DNA from: Paramecium sonneborni
Taxonomy: Eukaryota > Ciliophora > Oligohymenophorea > Peniculida > Parameciidae
NCBI GenBank assembly: GCA_905182985.1
Contig: CAJJDN010000086.1
Location: 74,072 to 138,071 of the forward strand
Length of the DNA stretch: 64,000 nt
Direction of reading: 5' to 3'
The notes below the pieces were generated by a model that saw only the letters and a program-made list of their open reading frames with translations, did no database searches and was not told where the DNA came from. Shown in pieces: positions 37,030-49,237 of the stretch (the first letter of the stretch is position 1; each line of letters opens with the position of its first letter). Position numbers and translations under genes: made by a program.

Positions 37030-39968
37030 CTTTATCCTCTTAAGTGTTAACCATTCTTATTATAATTTTAATATAATTTTTTTATTTCTTCTTCCACTTC
37101 TTATTTCTTAGATATTTTTTAGACTAGATTCTCTTAAATATGATTTGTAGTCATTTATTCAATATCTGAATTACCTGAATGTAATAAGATATTAGAAATT
37201 ATATCTTCTTTATCTGTAGCCCAATCCAAATAAATTCTCTCAAACTCATAAGAGGATAAATTATCAGTTTTTTTATTATTATTATTATTATTTTTGAGTC
37301 TTTCCTTTTTTAACATTAATTCTTTCTTAATTTTTTCAATCACTTCTTTCTTTCTCTTTTCTATTTCCTCTTCATATTCACTAATTGCTTAATTTTAATT
37401 ACTTTCATTATTTTAATTACTTTAATTACTTGGTTAATCATCATCATCACATTATTTTTAAAATTCTTATCTTCTTAATTATGTCTAAGCTTCCTAATAT
37501 CTCTAATCATTATATTATTCATATTCTTAATTTTCAAAAAGTTCTTCTTCTTCACTTAATTCATTATAATCATTTTATAATATCTTCTCTGCATATCTTA
37601 ATTCTTCAATATTATCAATTATATGTTAAGTAATCTATCTCTCATAATTTATTATATCTCTTTCTCTTTAATTTTTATAATCAAATTCATTTATTAAATC
37701 ATTAATCATCTTATTAAATTCATCATCTTTCATCTTTTAATTTTAATCCCTTATTTAAGTATTTCTAATCTAATCTAAATAATCCTATTCCAATTAAATT
37801 TATTTTTTATTCTCATCTATTTTTTATTAATATTTTTTAATATTATTTTCATATTGATTATTCTTAATACTTTCAAATTAATCAGACTTAATCTATCTTT
37901 AATAAACAGCTTACATTTCTTCTTAAAGATCTTCTAAATTTTCAATTATTTCTGCTTCAGATTCAGATGCTATTCTTTAAAATTCATCATTTGTAAAAAA
38001 AACTTCATTATTATTAATGTTTTCATTTTTTATATTATTATCTACATCAACACTAATTTCTTTTTTAATTTAAGAATTTTTCTTTATTTCAACCTTCTCA
38101 TAATTATTAAATTTAAATTTCTAATTTTCAGATTATAATTCATCTATTCCTTAATAATCATCATCCTAATTCAAAGATTATTTATTATTATTTTAAATTT
38201 GATTATCATTAGATTTCTAATCATCATTATTATTATCAATAGAAATATTAACATCATTCTCTTAGATCTATGTATCTATTCCATTTTATTATATATCATC
38301 TTCTAAAAATTGATCTTCATTATTGTTGTTCTACTTATAAGTAACTAATTATTCAGGATTATTCACAATAAAAACTTTAACTTCTTCTTATTCATTTTTT
38401 GATTCAATATTAATAGTTGGAATCTATTACAACGTTTATTATTCTAATTCATTATTTAAATCATCTACATAATAATCATCTTCCAAAGAATTGAAAATAA
38501 CTGGATCATTATTTGTAGATATTGTTATATATTACAATGTATCATTGCTATCTTATTCTTCTTAATTTTTACTATCATTATTTACATTCTAAATTTTCGT
38601 TGAATCCTAATTCAATTCATTCTATATTTTTGTTTAATCCTAACTCAATTAATCAAGTTCTCTTGCTAATTCATCCAATTCAGATTAGATTTCTTCAAAT
38701 TTTGTTTCATCAACATTAATATCAGCTTTTGTTTTATCCTTATTCAAATTATCTTAAACAATATCATTTTATTTATTATTCTTTTCTTTTTCAGTATTTT
38801 ATTTAACTTTTTATGATTTATCTTTTAAAATATTTGATTTCTAAGGGATTTGTGAATCTTCAATTATTATTGGAATCAAATCTGAATTTTCATTTTCAAA
38901 TATATTTAGATCTACATTATCAGATTCAGCTTATACTTTTATTAACTCTCCTATTAATTTTTAATCTTTTGAATCCATATTACCATCCTATTTAGATTTA
39001 GTAGATTTAACTTTTAAATTTTATTATTTATTTTTCTTATCATTTTACTATTTCTTATTGTTTTTAAGCACATTAGATAATTATTTTTTATTTACTTTTT
39101 CATCTAAAGTTATATCTTTTTCTTAATTTACACTTTATTTATCCAATTATTAATTTTGTTTAGTTTCTATTTTAGAATTAATAGTGTTAAATTCATCTAA
39201 ATCAATTTATTCAGATTCTTCTAAATCTTTCTCATTGTTTAAATCTATTTCTTACTATTCAATTTAATTATTATTATCCATTACTCCAAAAATTCTTGGA
39301 GTTGTTTTAATTTCTTCATCTATTTTAATAATAATTAAATCTTCATTCTAAGATTATGTGTCTTCTTTTTTAGATTTAACTACTTAATGTAATTATTCTA
39401 TTTTAATATCTTAAATAATTATATCATTATCATTATTATTTTCAATTTTTTAATCTGATTATAAAATCTTATTTTGTATCTTACCATCTTTAATTGAATT
39501 AAGTATTTTTTTATTATAAATAATTTCTTCTTTTTATTTTTTTTCATTTAAATTCTGTGTTTCTTTTGAGATTTCCTTTTCAACTTGAATTGAAATCTTA
39601 GAATTCTCTTTATTTATATCTTAAGATTCCTTTTATTGAGAATATTACTCTATAACCTCTGTTGGTTCATGTTCTATTAATAATGATTATTATGAAAAGA
39701 CTTTTAATGATTTTTGAAAGGGTTCAATCAAAAATAAGTTATTTGCTTCATTTCTAGACTGATTAGTAAATCATTTATACTTATCATCACTTATATAATT
39801 TACATTATCCAACAATTTATTTTCAGTTACTACATCTCGAATTAATTAACTTCCAATTTAATTATTTATGTTTATTGGTAGCATTTCTTTAGTTTCAAAA
39901 GCTAGTTAACTTTATACAGCTGTTACTATTACTAATAGTATCAACTTAATGCCATGAAATTATAACAT
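37026..39968 (-). CDS. Secreted/ER-targeted acidic Gln/Asn-rich protein (971 aa)
   Basis: Starts MLQFHGIKLILLVIVTAVQS, a clear signal peptide. One 27-nt intron (GTATAAATG...TCTAG) near codon 75 gives exactly 971 codons. The rest is low-complexity: Asp, Glu, Lys, Asn and Gln repeats with many predicted coiled stretches, a region of Ser/Asp (SSKNQEEQDSNDT) and a C-terminal charged helix (KKQEVEEEIKKLYQNYNKNG). No transmembrane segment or ER-retention signal is seen. It could be a granule-lumen or surface-coat protein. Much of its Gln is written as TAA, which is why standard-code ORF finding breaks it into pieces. Confidence 0.7.
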
Positions 39969-40246
39969 ATTAATATATTTATTATAAAAACGGATTTATA
40001 GGTAACTAAATGCTCTATGCTCTTTCAGTTAAATTTTAAATAGCTCAAATCTTCAATTATTATTGAATGTTAAGTTATTATATGATTTTATATTATTAAT
40101 ATATAATTATTACATTTTTCATTTTATACTTCAAGTCAAACAATATAATAACTAAACTTAAATCTCAACAATTAATACAAATGATTTAATCCATAAATTA
40201 ATAGCTATCCATTTTGGTAGAACTTGATAATTATATAAAAATATCC

Positions 40247-42727
40247 TCATTTTTATCTCACTCTTTTTTTTTATTGTTTCTTTTCATTTTATTTAGCTTT
40301 TTCCTCATTATATTCTGATTCCTCATCTTCTATAACTTTCAACTTTTTTTTCTTTTAGTCTCTGTTTTCATAAATACGTTTTGAAGAAATATATCCAGGT
40401 TCAATAGAATCTATTTTTGGTGATGGTTTTTAAGATTATTATTTATTATTTCTATTGTTTAATCTTACTTCTCTTTTAGAAGAATCACCATTTTTTGTTT
40501 CTTATATATCTTTTACATCTATTTTATCCTATAAATTTACATCATCCTATTTATCATCTCTTTTTTTATTTTAAGATTATTTTTATATTGAATTATCAAT
40601 TTCCCTATTTTTATTATCTTTAGAAGGTTTTTTTTATTTTGAGTGAGCAACTTCATTAAGTTATTCATAATCTATTTCATTCAAATATTATTAATGTTCC
40701 TTTCTTCTTTTTTCTTTTCTTTTTTAATTAATTTTTTCTTTTTTTTTAATTTCATCATTTGTTTCTAATCTACTCAATGGACATTCTCTAATTTTTTGAT
40801 TCTTAACTTTTTTTTATCCTTTTGATTAATTATTATTAGTTTTCTATGTTAGTTCAATTGAATCTATTTATTTTGACTCTTCAATTAATTATTAATTACT
40901 TTATTATGATTTATGCTCCTTATCTTTTTTATCTAATTTTCTTTATCTATCTTAAGTTATTTTAAAAATCTAAATAGAATCAGCATCTAAGAGATCTTCA
41001 TCCTTCTTCTCTTCATCACTTTCTAAATAACTTACTTTATTTTTCATTCTTTTAGTTTCTATTTATTCTTATTGAGATTTATCTTTTAACTCTTATTAAT
41101 CTGTTTATTATTATTATTATTTTTATTATTATTATTTTTGTTATTTTTATTATTATTATTTTTGTTATTTTTATTATTATTATTTTTGTTCATCAACTGA
41201 TAAATTATCCTATTCCTCATTCTTCTAGATATCTTATACTTTTTTCCTTTCAGTATTTTTGATTACTCTCTTTTCTTTCACTTATTTTTATTCATTTATA
41301 TTTATATTTAAATTTTCCTACTCTTTTTATATGAATGATTCTTTTTCTTTGATTTCCTCAGATTCTTTTTATTCTTCAACATAATGTATAGTTACTCTAT
41401 CAAATATTGCTTACTTAGTTATTAATACTGATGTCATATTAGCTTTATGCAATTACATAAACATTTAATCTGACATTCTTTTTTCAAAATTAAAGATTTC
41501 ACTTTCACCTTTACTAATTAAAGCAATTTCTGAATATCTTAACCATTTAATTGTATCTTTTTATTTTTATCTTATTTGACATCTATAAAGTATTAATCCT
41601 TAATTAATTTATTTTTTTGTTAATATTTTAAAAACTTATCTTTATTCTAACAATTTTAGTTTTTCCTTCTCCTATAATTATTTTTCATGTCTAATCTATC
41701 TAGCTTATTGTGCTTCTTAAAGTTATTATTATTTAATTGCTGATTCAGTTTATTTTAATTCTTTTTCTTTTTGAATATCCTATTACATTTTCTTTTACTA
41801 TTCTATACTTTTATCTTTATCATCTTTCTTTTATAGTTTAGATTCTTTATGATGTTCACCTTTATCATCTAAACGATGTTTTTATATCTATAAAGGTACT
41901 ATTTTCTATTTTTCAAGTGTATTAACTTTTCTATCCTTCATTTTAGATAATCCAATTAATAAACTATTGATACATTCTAAACCTTCTAATAATTCATCTT
42001 ATTCTAAAGGTTTATTCCATTCTTCTACAATTAATTCTTACTTTTTATATAAATCTTCCCTACCTTTTAATCTTAAATAAATCAATGAATTTTTAGGATT
42101 ATAAAATTTCTATTTATATTTTTATTTAGTTCTATCTTCTACTTTGTTATTTTTGAATTAATTAATTTCTTATACTTTTTGTTATTCTTTTTAAATTGAT
42201 GGAACTTTAACAATTGATTTTGATTATTGTTATTTTTTAGTTATTAAATCCTATTTCAACTATTCCTTTCTCTATTCTAATTTTAATTATTCTTATTCAA
42301 TATCTATTTCTTCAATCACATTTTAATCTTCAAAATATTATTCAATATATTAAGGTTCTTCAAGTGCTATTGTAGGTGGACTTGGATCTTTCGGTATTTC
42401 TATTGCATCCTATGATCTATCACTATCTTATTATTCTTATTCTGATAATTCATCAAAATTGACCTACCATTATTATTTCTGAATATCCACTTTTCTTCTT
42501 ATTATAGGCTCCTCTTCTTCTTATATCAAAATAGATGGTATTTCTACAGTCTCTTTTTTTACTTATAAAATTGTATTCAATTATTCTAATCTATTAGGAA
42601 TTGGACTTGGCTTAATTATTTATTATTAATTATTTGACGATTTAGAACTCTCTGATTCATTATCTGAAATGTCTTCTATGTCGTAAAAGTCTAGAATGTA
42701 ATGACTCTATTATTTGTTATGTTTCAT
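40247..42727 (-). CDS. Lys/Gln-rich coiled-coil protein
   Basis: Starts MKHNKQQSHYILDFYDIEDI and ends NEEKAKQNEKKQQKKRVRQK. Start and stop are in the same register over 2481 bp, although at least one internal frame change implies introns I did not place exactly. The content is Glu/Gln/Lys coiled coil with Pro motifs near the N-terminus (KPSPIPNRLEQ, PKDPSPPTIAL). One better-ordered segment reads KWLRYSEIALISKGESEIFN, and a (KQQKQQQQ)n tract lies in the middle. The basic C-terminus could be a nuclear or microtubule-binding region. No named family. Its 5' half appears again at 42869-43925 through an assembly duplication. Confidence 0.6.
41105..41190. repeat. 24-bp tandem repeat coding (KQQKQQQQ)n
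   Basis: About three copies of a 24-nt unit of TTA/TTT/TTG triplets on the plus strand, read on the minus strand as Gln/Lys. In-frame glutamine microsatellite using TAA codons. Confidence 0.8.
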
Positions 42728-42867
42728 ATTTAATATTTTGATTCATATCATTTTTTGATAAATTACATAGAGAAAAAGAAAAGAATGATTTTTTTAATTT
42801 CCAAAAAAAAACATTCATAATCAATTTTTAATTTAAACACTAAAATTAAACCATTAATTGATGGATA
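41671..42867. repeat. 1197-bp direct duplication (copy 1) ending at N
   Basis: Matches 42869-44065 (offset 1198) with no difference that I can see. A single N at 42868 separates the copies. It has the signature of two overlapping contigs joined without merging. Confidence 0.9.
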
Positions 42868-42868
42868 N

Positions 42869-43925
42869 CCTATAATTATTTTTCATGTCTAATCTATCTA
42901 GCTTATTGTGCTTCTTAAAGTTATTATTATTTAATTGCTGATTCAGTTTATTTTAATTCTTTTTCTTTTTGAATATCCTATTACATTTTCTTTTACTATT
43001 CTATACTTTTATCTTTATCATCTTTCTTTTATAGTTTAGATTCTTTATGATGTTCACCTTTATCATCTAAACGATGTTTTTATATCTATAAAGGTACTAT
43101 TTTCTATTTTTCAAGTGTATTAACTTTTCTATCCTTCATTTTAGATAATCCAATTAATAAACTATTGATACATTCTAAACCTTCTAATAATTCATCTTAT
43201 TCTAAAGGTTTATTCCATTCTTCTACAATTAATTCTTACTTTTTATATAAATCTTCCCTACCTTTTAATCTTAAATAAATCAATGAATTTTTAGGATTAT
43301 AAAATTTCTATTTATATTTTTATTTAGTTCTATCTTCTACTTTGTTATTTTTGAATTAATTAATTTCTTATACTTTTTGTTATTCTTTTTAAATTGATGG
43401 AACTTTAACAATTGATTTTGATTATTGTTATTTTTTAGTTATTAAATCCTATTTCAACTATTCCTTTCTCTATTCTAATTTTAATTATTCTTATTCAATA
43501 TCTATTTCTTCAATCACATTTTAATCTTCAAAATATTATTCAATATATTAAGGTTCTTCAAGTGCTATTGTAGGTGGACTTGGATCTTTCGGTATTTCTA
43601 TTGCATCCTATGATCTATCACTATCTTATTATTCTTATTCTGATAATTCATCAAAATTGACCTACCATTATTATTTCTGAATATCCACTTTTCTTCTTAT
43701 TATAGGCTCCTCTTCTTCTTATATCAAAATAGATGGTATTTCTACAGTCTCTTTTTTTACTTATAAAATTGTATTCAATTATTCTAATCTATTAGGAATT
43801 GGACTTGGCTTAATTATTTATTATTAATTATTTGACGATTTAGAACTCTCTGATTCATTATCTGAAATGTCTTCTATGTCGTAAAAGTCTAGAATGTAAT
43901 GACTCTATTATTTGTTATGTTTCAT
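42869..43925 (-). pseudogene. Duplicated 5' part of the Lys/Gln-rich gene
   Basis: Contains the start codon (43925) and the first ~350 codons of the gene at 40247-42727, then stops at the N. In the real genome this and 41671-42727 are probably one locus; the ATE1 gene at 44140 would then lie directly upstream of it. Confidence 0.75.
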
Positions 43926-44065
43926 ATTTAATATTTTGATTCATATCATTTTTTGATAAATTACATAGAGAAAAAGAAAAGAATGATTTTTTTAATTTCC
44001 AAAAAAAAACATTCATAATCAATTTTTAATTTAAACACTAAAATTAAACCATTAATTGATGGATA
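42869..44065. repeat. 1197-bp direct duplication (copy 2)
   Basis: Second copy of 41671-42867, starting immediately after the N and continuing into unique sequence at 44066. Confidence 0.9.
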
Positions 44066-44139
44066 CTGAACTTTCATTTTTAAATTTATTTTATATAATG
44101 TAGTAAAATTATTAAAATGATTTTCATCCATATTATTTA

Positions 44140-45794
44140 TCAATACAAAAAAGTCAACCCCTTTATTAAATCTTCTCCTAACACATCTATATTCTAATTT
44201 AAAATCCAAATTATCTAATTTTATTTCTCCTAATCTAATTAAGATAATTAATAATAATTGTTTTAAGTATATATCTAACATTCCTTTAAATCATAGGTTT
44301 TATTCATTTTAATCAATACATCCTTATTCAATCTAGATGTATTGCTTTTCATTAGTTTTTTTATTTCCTTATTATATTTCATCCAAACATATGAATCAGG
44401 ACATTATATTTCTAATCCTTTGAATTATAATTTATAATTCATTGCTTAACATGTTGATATAATATAACTCAAAGATGAATATTTAAAATTTGGAAAATAC
44501 TTTTACACCCTTCTCACATATTCCATTTCTACAAAAGCAGCAAATACTCCAAAACTATAAGGTTTCAAACTAGGATCATAAAATAAATATTCAGACAATA
44601 ATTAAGTTTTTGTTAATTCAATTACTCCACAACCAATTAATTTACCCTTTATTTGGTATTCCATAAATCTTTACCCTAAAATTAATTTTACATTCTAGCT
44701 TTTATTTTATATACACTAATCAGCCAATATAATTCTTGTTGCGTAATAATTTGTAAAACTCTCTAAAGAAGATTATGAATTATGAACTTAAGCCATATAA
44801 TTCAGATAAAGTGTTACATTTTCTTCACTTTAGTAAGGATCTCTAATTTTATTATCATACATATATTATACACTATTTTTATTGTCATATCACCTATTTT
44901 AAAATCATTCAATGTAAAACTCTAATCATCTATCACATTAATTTAATTCAAAACTTCTTTTACTTATCCTTTTTCTTATTTCTCTTTTTTTTTTCCTTCA
45001 TTATTTTATTATTTCTTATTCCCCTCCTTTTTTCTTTATTATTATTCCCTCCCAATTTTTAATATATTAAAATAACCATCTTTATTTTATAAAAGTTTGT
45101 ATTCTTTCATTATAACTTTTTCATTTAATTTTATACCTAACATTTTATTAAATTATTATTAGACTATCTATTTAGATTTTAATAATTTTATATTTTGATC
45201 ATACAATATTAAATTATGATTAGTATAATAACCAAGATCATCATCATTTTCAAATATTTTTAATTGATATTAATTTACAATCTCAAAATTTAAATTCTAA
45301 TCGATCTCTTCATTTATCATTTTACAACAAGAAATGAGTATTATCTATATTTCATTCATCAATTCTTGAACATCTTCTAAATTTACAATTTTCTAAACTT
45401 TTTTCGATTATTATTTAAGTTATTTATTGATTACTTATTATGGTTAATTATCTTCCTTATTTAATTTACTTTTCTCTTTGAAATCTAAATTAGGATATTT
45501 TTTTATAACATCATCAATAAAATTATTAATTATAGTTTTCTATTTTTTTGTTGGTAAATTTTCTTATACATTAACTCTAGAATTATAACCTAAACAACAA
45601 GAATTATGATGATTATATTTTCGAAAATATTTAGCATTTCTTACAAAACCCCTATCAAGAAGAAGTTCTAAAATCTCAATGCTAAAATTGCTGTATGGAT
45701 GAAGATAATAAATATATTAGTGTTTACCACATTCATATAGACAAGATGATTTTTATGATTTTAATACTTTCAAATATGTAACACTCTTAGGCAT
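44140..45794 (-). CDS. ATE1: Arginyl-tRNA-protein transferase (paralogue A)
   Basis: Starts MPKSVTYLKVLKSQKSS. The N-terminal ATE domain has CLYECGKHQ, then LHPYSNFSIEILELLLDRGF and NSCCLGYNSRV; the CC pair and upstream Cys are the Fe-S/active-site cysteines of the family. A Lys/Gln/Asn-rich insert (about 130-270) separates it from the C-terminal ATE domain: GQRFMEYQIKGKLIGCGVIE, then AFVEMEYVRRVQKYFPNF, MNYKLQFKGLEIQCPDSYVW and a tail ending GEDLIKGLTFLY. The enzyme moves Arg from tRNA to N-terminal Asp/Glu/oxidised Cys, marking proteins for degradation. Introns exist (total length is 2 mod 3) but were not all placed. Confidence 0.85.
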
Positions 45795-46067
45795 AATTAT
45801 TTAGTAATTATTTTCTTGAACAGGTTCATGTGTACTTGTATACAAACAGCATCCCATAAAGTAATATATAATAATAAATAATAAATATAATTATCAGGAT
45901 TTTATAAAATAAAATACAAAACTCCATATCAGAAGAATCATTTACCAATTAAAATAAGAAAAGTAGATAAAAAATATAAAATATTTATGAAATTGAAGAA
46001 ACATATCATATATAACACAAAATACTTTTATAATTAAATATATATATAATCCTACATATTTTTAAAA

Positions 46068-47966
46068 TCAATCCTTATAGATTTCTTGATCATTTGAAAA
46101 TCTAAAATGATACATTAAATCATTTCCTAATATTTAAGCATTATTAATCAAGATTTTTGATAATTCATCTTGTTATTCCTCTTCACATACTATATTTGCC
46201 TTTACTGCCATACCTGATAACAAAATTGTTACTTTAGAGAAATCTAAAGGTTAAAATGGAATCGGTGGACAAACTTAAAGAATTTACTATTCCATTTTAT
46301 TTCTAATTTAATCATTATATTCTGTCCATATATAAGTAAGAGGACATTGAATTTCAATTCCACTAAATTATAATTTGTATTCCATTTTTTTAGTCTTAAA
46401 AGTACAATAACCAAGAGTATGATATTTGAATTTTGGGAAATGCTTTTAAATCCTTTTTGCATACTCGAGTTCAATTAATATTGAAAATACACCAATATCA
46501 AAATCTTTAAATTCAGGAAGGTAGAAAAAATATTCTGAGATAAAATATTCTTAAGTCAAAATAATTGCACTTATTGCTATAAGTTTACCATTTATTGTGT
46601 ATTCCATATATCTCTGTCCTAATCTTATTTTAATATTTGACTTATCATCTTCCAAAAATGTGTTTCTATCTAAATAATCTTTACAATATAATTTTATGAT
46701 CTCCTAATCATCATCATTTCTATTATGAACTACTCTGTGATATTCAAAAATGAAATCAATTATTTCTCTATTTTAATTTATATCCCTAAAAATATCAATA
46801 TTTCATTACTTAATTTTTATTTAAATAGGACCAACTTCAAATTGATTAAATGAAAAAGTATCCGAATTAATCAAACTCATATCCTTGTATTTACTTTATT
46901 TTTTTATTTAATTCTAATCAACTTATTTTTACTATAAACAATGTTCTTATTATTTTTCAATTAATTTTTATTATTCTTATTTTTTAGTTTATTATTATTT
47001 TGTAGTTTATTATTATTTTGTAGTTTATTATTATTTTGTAGTTTATTATTATTTTGTAGTTTATTATTATTCTTTAATTGATTATTATTATTATTACTAT
47101 TATTATTATTATTATTCTTATTATTCTTATTATTCTTATTTTTTTTAAGATAATTGATCATTTTTTTGTGAATTGTGAATTAATGTTAAAAACCCTTTAT
47201 TTTTTTATTTAACTAAAAATTCATTATTATCCTAATTCAATTTGGATAAAATGCTTCCTAAAATTCCATTAAATTGAGCTTATGAATAATTCTTAGCTTT
47301 AAAAATTTTTTTGTTTTAATGAAAAAGCAATAAGTTAGCATTAGAATAAAATTTAATATTATTTTATTTTATAAATATCTAAACACTGTCTTCTTATAAT
47401 GTAAAATTAAGATTTTCTTCTTAAATTAATTCCTCAATAGATTTTTTACATTATTAAATTGTTTAATTTATAATCTAATAGAAATTAATCTTTTATTCAG
47501 AATTAATAAGATGTTGTTATTGATATTTAAGTGAATTATTTTGCTAAAGATCTTTTTATAAAATAACTTATTTTACAATTTTTGGTTTTTATTATAGATC
47601 TTCTCCTTTAGCATATAACTCTAATAATGTTAAAAGTTTTTAAGCTTTTCTCATTTGTTTTTTTGAAGGTTAAAATTTTTATAAAATGATTCTCATGTTA
47701 TAAAGAGTACAACAACTAGTGGTTTTTGATTTGTAATAAAAATCTCCATTTCTAACAAATAATCTCTCAATAAGCATTTGATGAGTTTAAATGAGAATGG
47801 TTGAAAAATTTTCTAAGTACTAGAAAATGGTCTAATTTCCACACTCAAACAAACATTTACCTGCATAATCATTCATTTAATAAATTTAGATAGTAGGTTT
47901 TAATTAAAATCTACAATTAATAGGCTATCTATTTTTTAAAGGTTTATTATAACTAACACTTCCCAT
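46068..47966 (-). CDS. ATE1: Arginyl-tRNA-protein transferase (paralogue B)
   Basis: Starts MGSVSYNKPLKNRQPINC. Same architecture as the downstream gene: N-terminal CLFECGNQTIFQYLENF, LIERLFVRNGDFYYKS and TSCCTLYN; then a long Gln-rich linker with TTKQQQ repeats; then FNQFEVGPIQIKI, GQRYMEYTINGKLIAISAI, IELEYAKRIQKHFPKFKY and MEYKLQFSGIEIQCPLTYIW. It ends SNDQEIYKD. The two copies differ at many positions, so the duplication is old. At least one frame junction near 46870-46890 and smaller introns remain unresolved. It is divergent from the 48061 gene by 94 bp. Confidence 0.82.
46986..47071. repeat. 18-bp minisatellite coding TTKQQQ
   Basis: About five near-perfect copies of an 18-nt unit (plus strand GTAGTTTATTATTATTTT) inside the linker of ATE1 paralogue B, adjoined by a polyQ/N triplet run to about 47150. 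Eighteen is a multiple of three, so copy-number change keeps the frame. Confidence 0.85.
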
Positions 47967-48060
47967 TTATTATTAATTTATTTCAAATAGAAAATAATTT
48001 AAAATTCATTACCTTAAAGAAGGAATTAATAGCTCTAAGATTATATAATTGATCTTGAAA

Positions 48061-48620
48061 ATGTCTTCAAAAAGTGATGAAACTTTAATATTCAAAATGA
48101 ATAAACTAGATCAAGTAAAATAAATCTGGTTGATGTAATTAACATTTGATTCAAGTACAATATCAATGAGTTATAAAAATTATCAAAATTCTAATTATTT
48201 AATAAAGAAAATACAAAATTAATGAAAAGATTTACAAATCAATATAGGATAGCATTAGAATTATAAATATAGCTATTACTGATTTAGAATATAAATTATT
48301 GAAAGAATTAAAAATAAATATTCATAATAAGGAAATTATAATATTAAGAGATGGATAATTAATAAGATTAAAAAGGCTATTAAAAGATCTTACAGAAATC
48401 CTCTATTATAAAAATAATATTACCATCAAAATAATCAGTTTTTAGCCATAGGATTAATTTATTGTATTTAGACCAAAAATGATTATAGTATTGTTTTATT
48501 GTGATTTAAATAGTTAATCACAATCATTGTTAAATAACAAAGAGATGATTTAAAATAAATTAAGTTTAATTTCTAATTTTGAATAATTAAAAGTGATATA
48601 TATATATATATAAAATATTT
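48061..48620 (+). CDS. Small gene with unresolved exon structure
   Basis: The ATG at 48061 (MSSKSDETLIFKMNKLDQ) is followed by coding-like stretches in other frames: NELQKLSKFQLFNKENTKLM, then SIRIINIAITDLEYKLLKEL and ILRDGQLIRLKRLLKDLTEI. Purine-first codons support real coding on this strand, but the joins (a possible 41-nt intron and at least one more shift) and the stop before 48640 cannot be fixed by eye. No domain recognised; a helical small protein. Confidence 0.4.
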
Positions 48621-48639
48621 TAATATCAATTGAAAAAAC

Positions 48640-49086
48640 ATGTCTAAATAAAATGTAAAGGCCACCTCATCAACTCTTGCTGAGTCGGCATACATGAATG
48701 AAGCACAATTAAATTAATACAACTTTAGTTTAAAAGTGGCTTAGAAAATTTTACAAGTATAAATAGAAATCACTTCTGATTCTCTAATCATTGAAGCCGT
48801 CGAAACAGCCATTGATTATTTCACTCAAATATATTATGATTAAGATATAAATGAAAATGCTGAGATTTATGAAGTATTTTCTGCTGATCAATAAGGAAAT
48901 CCTTTAAAAACTAAGTTTAAGACAGAATAATTACTTTAGGAAATAGAATGCAAGTCTTTTGCTTTAGTTGTTAAAAAGAAGGGTACTTTATTATCTATTT
49001 TAAAATAACCTATCTTGAGAGAGTCTCCTACAAAAAGCACTAAAGAATAACCTAAGTTCAGATATGACACTACTATTTCCAAATGA
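48640..49086 (+). CDS. Hypothetical protein (148 aa)
   Basis: Intronless, exactly 149 codons, from MSKQNVKATSSTLAESAYMN to FRYDTTISK. Its G+C is visibly higher than its neighbours, which often goes with stronger expression or constraint in this type of genome. Layout: Ser/Thr-rich N-terminus, a helical core (SLIIEAVETAIDYFTQIYYD) and a basic tail with SPTKS. No known family; likely a small conserved ciliate protein. Confidence 0.65.
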
Positions 49087-49237
49087 TTACTAAACCTTTT
49101 ATAATTTATTTAAAACCATATATGTTAAATTTATTCTTATATAAATAAAATAATCTTAGTTCTATTATTTTAGTAAACTTCTTTCTATTATTTTTTATAT
49201 CAATAGGTTAGTTTGAAATAAATTATGATTATAATAC

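Noticed and set aside
41105..41190. Regular repeats considered as a CRISPR array
   Set aside because: Units are contiguous triplet repeats without spacers, inside a eukaryotic coding region.
46961..47161. Asn/Lys repeat ORF read as NNNKLQ
   Set aside because: Wrong frame of the ATE1-B linker; the frame that joins both ATE domains reads TTKQQQ.
48598..48612. (TA)n run as a regulatory element or IES remnant
   Set aside because: Simple dinucleotide run in an AT-rich genome; no TAYAG-type ends or other support.
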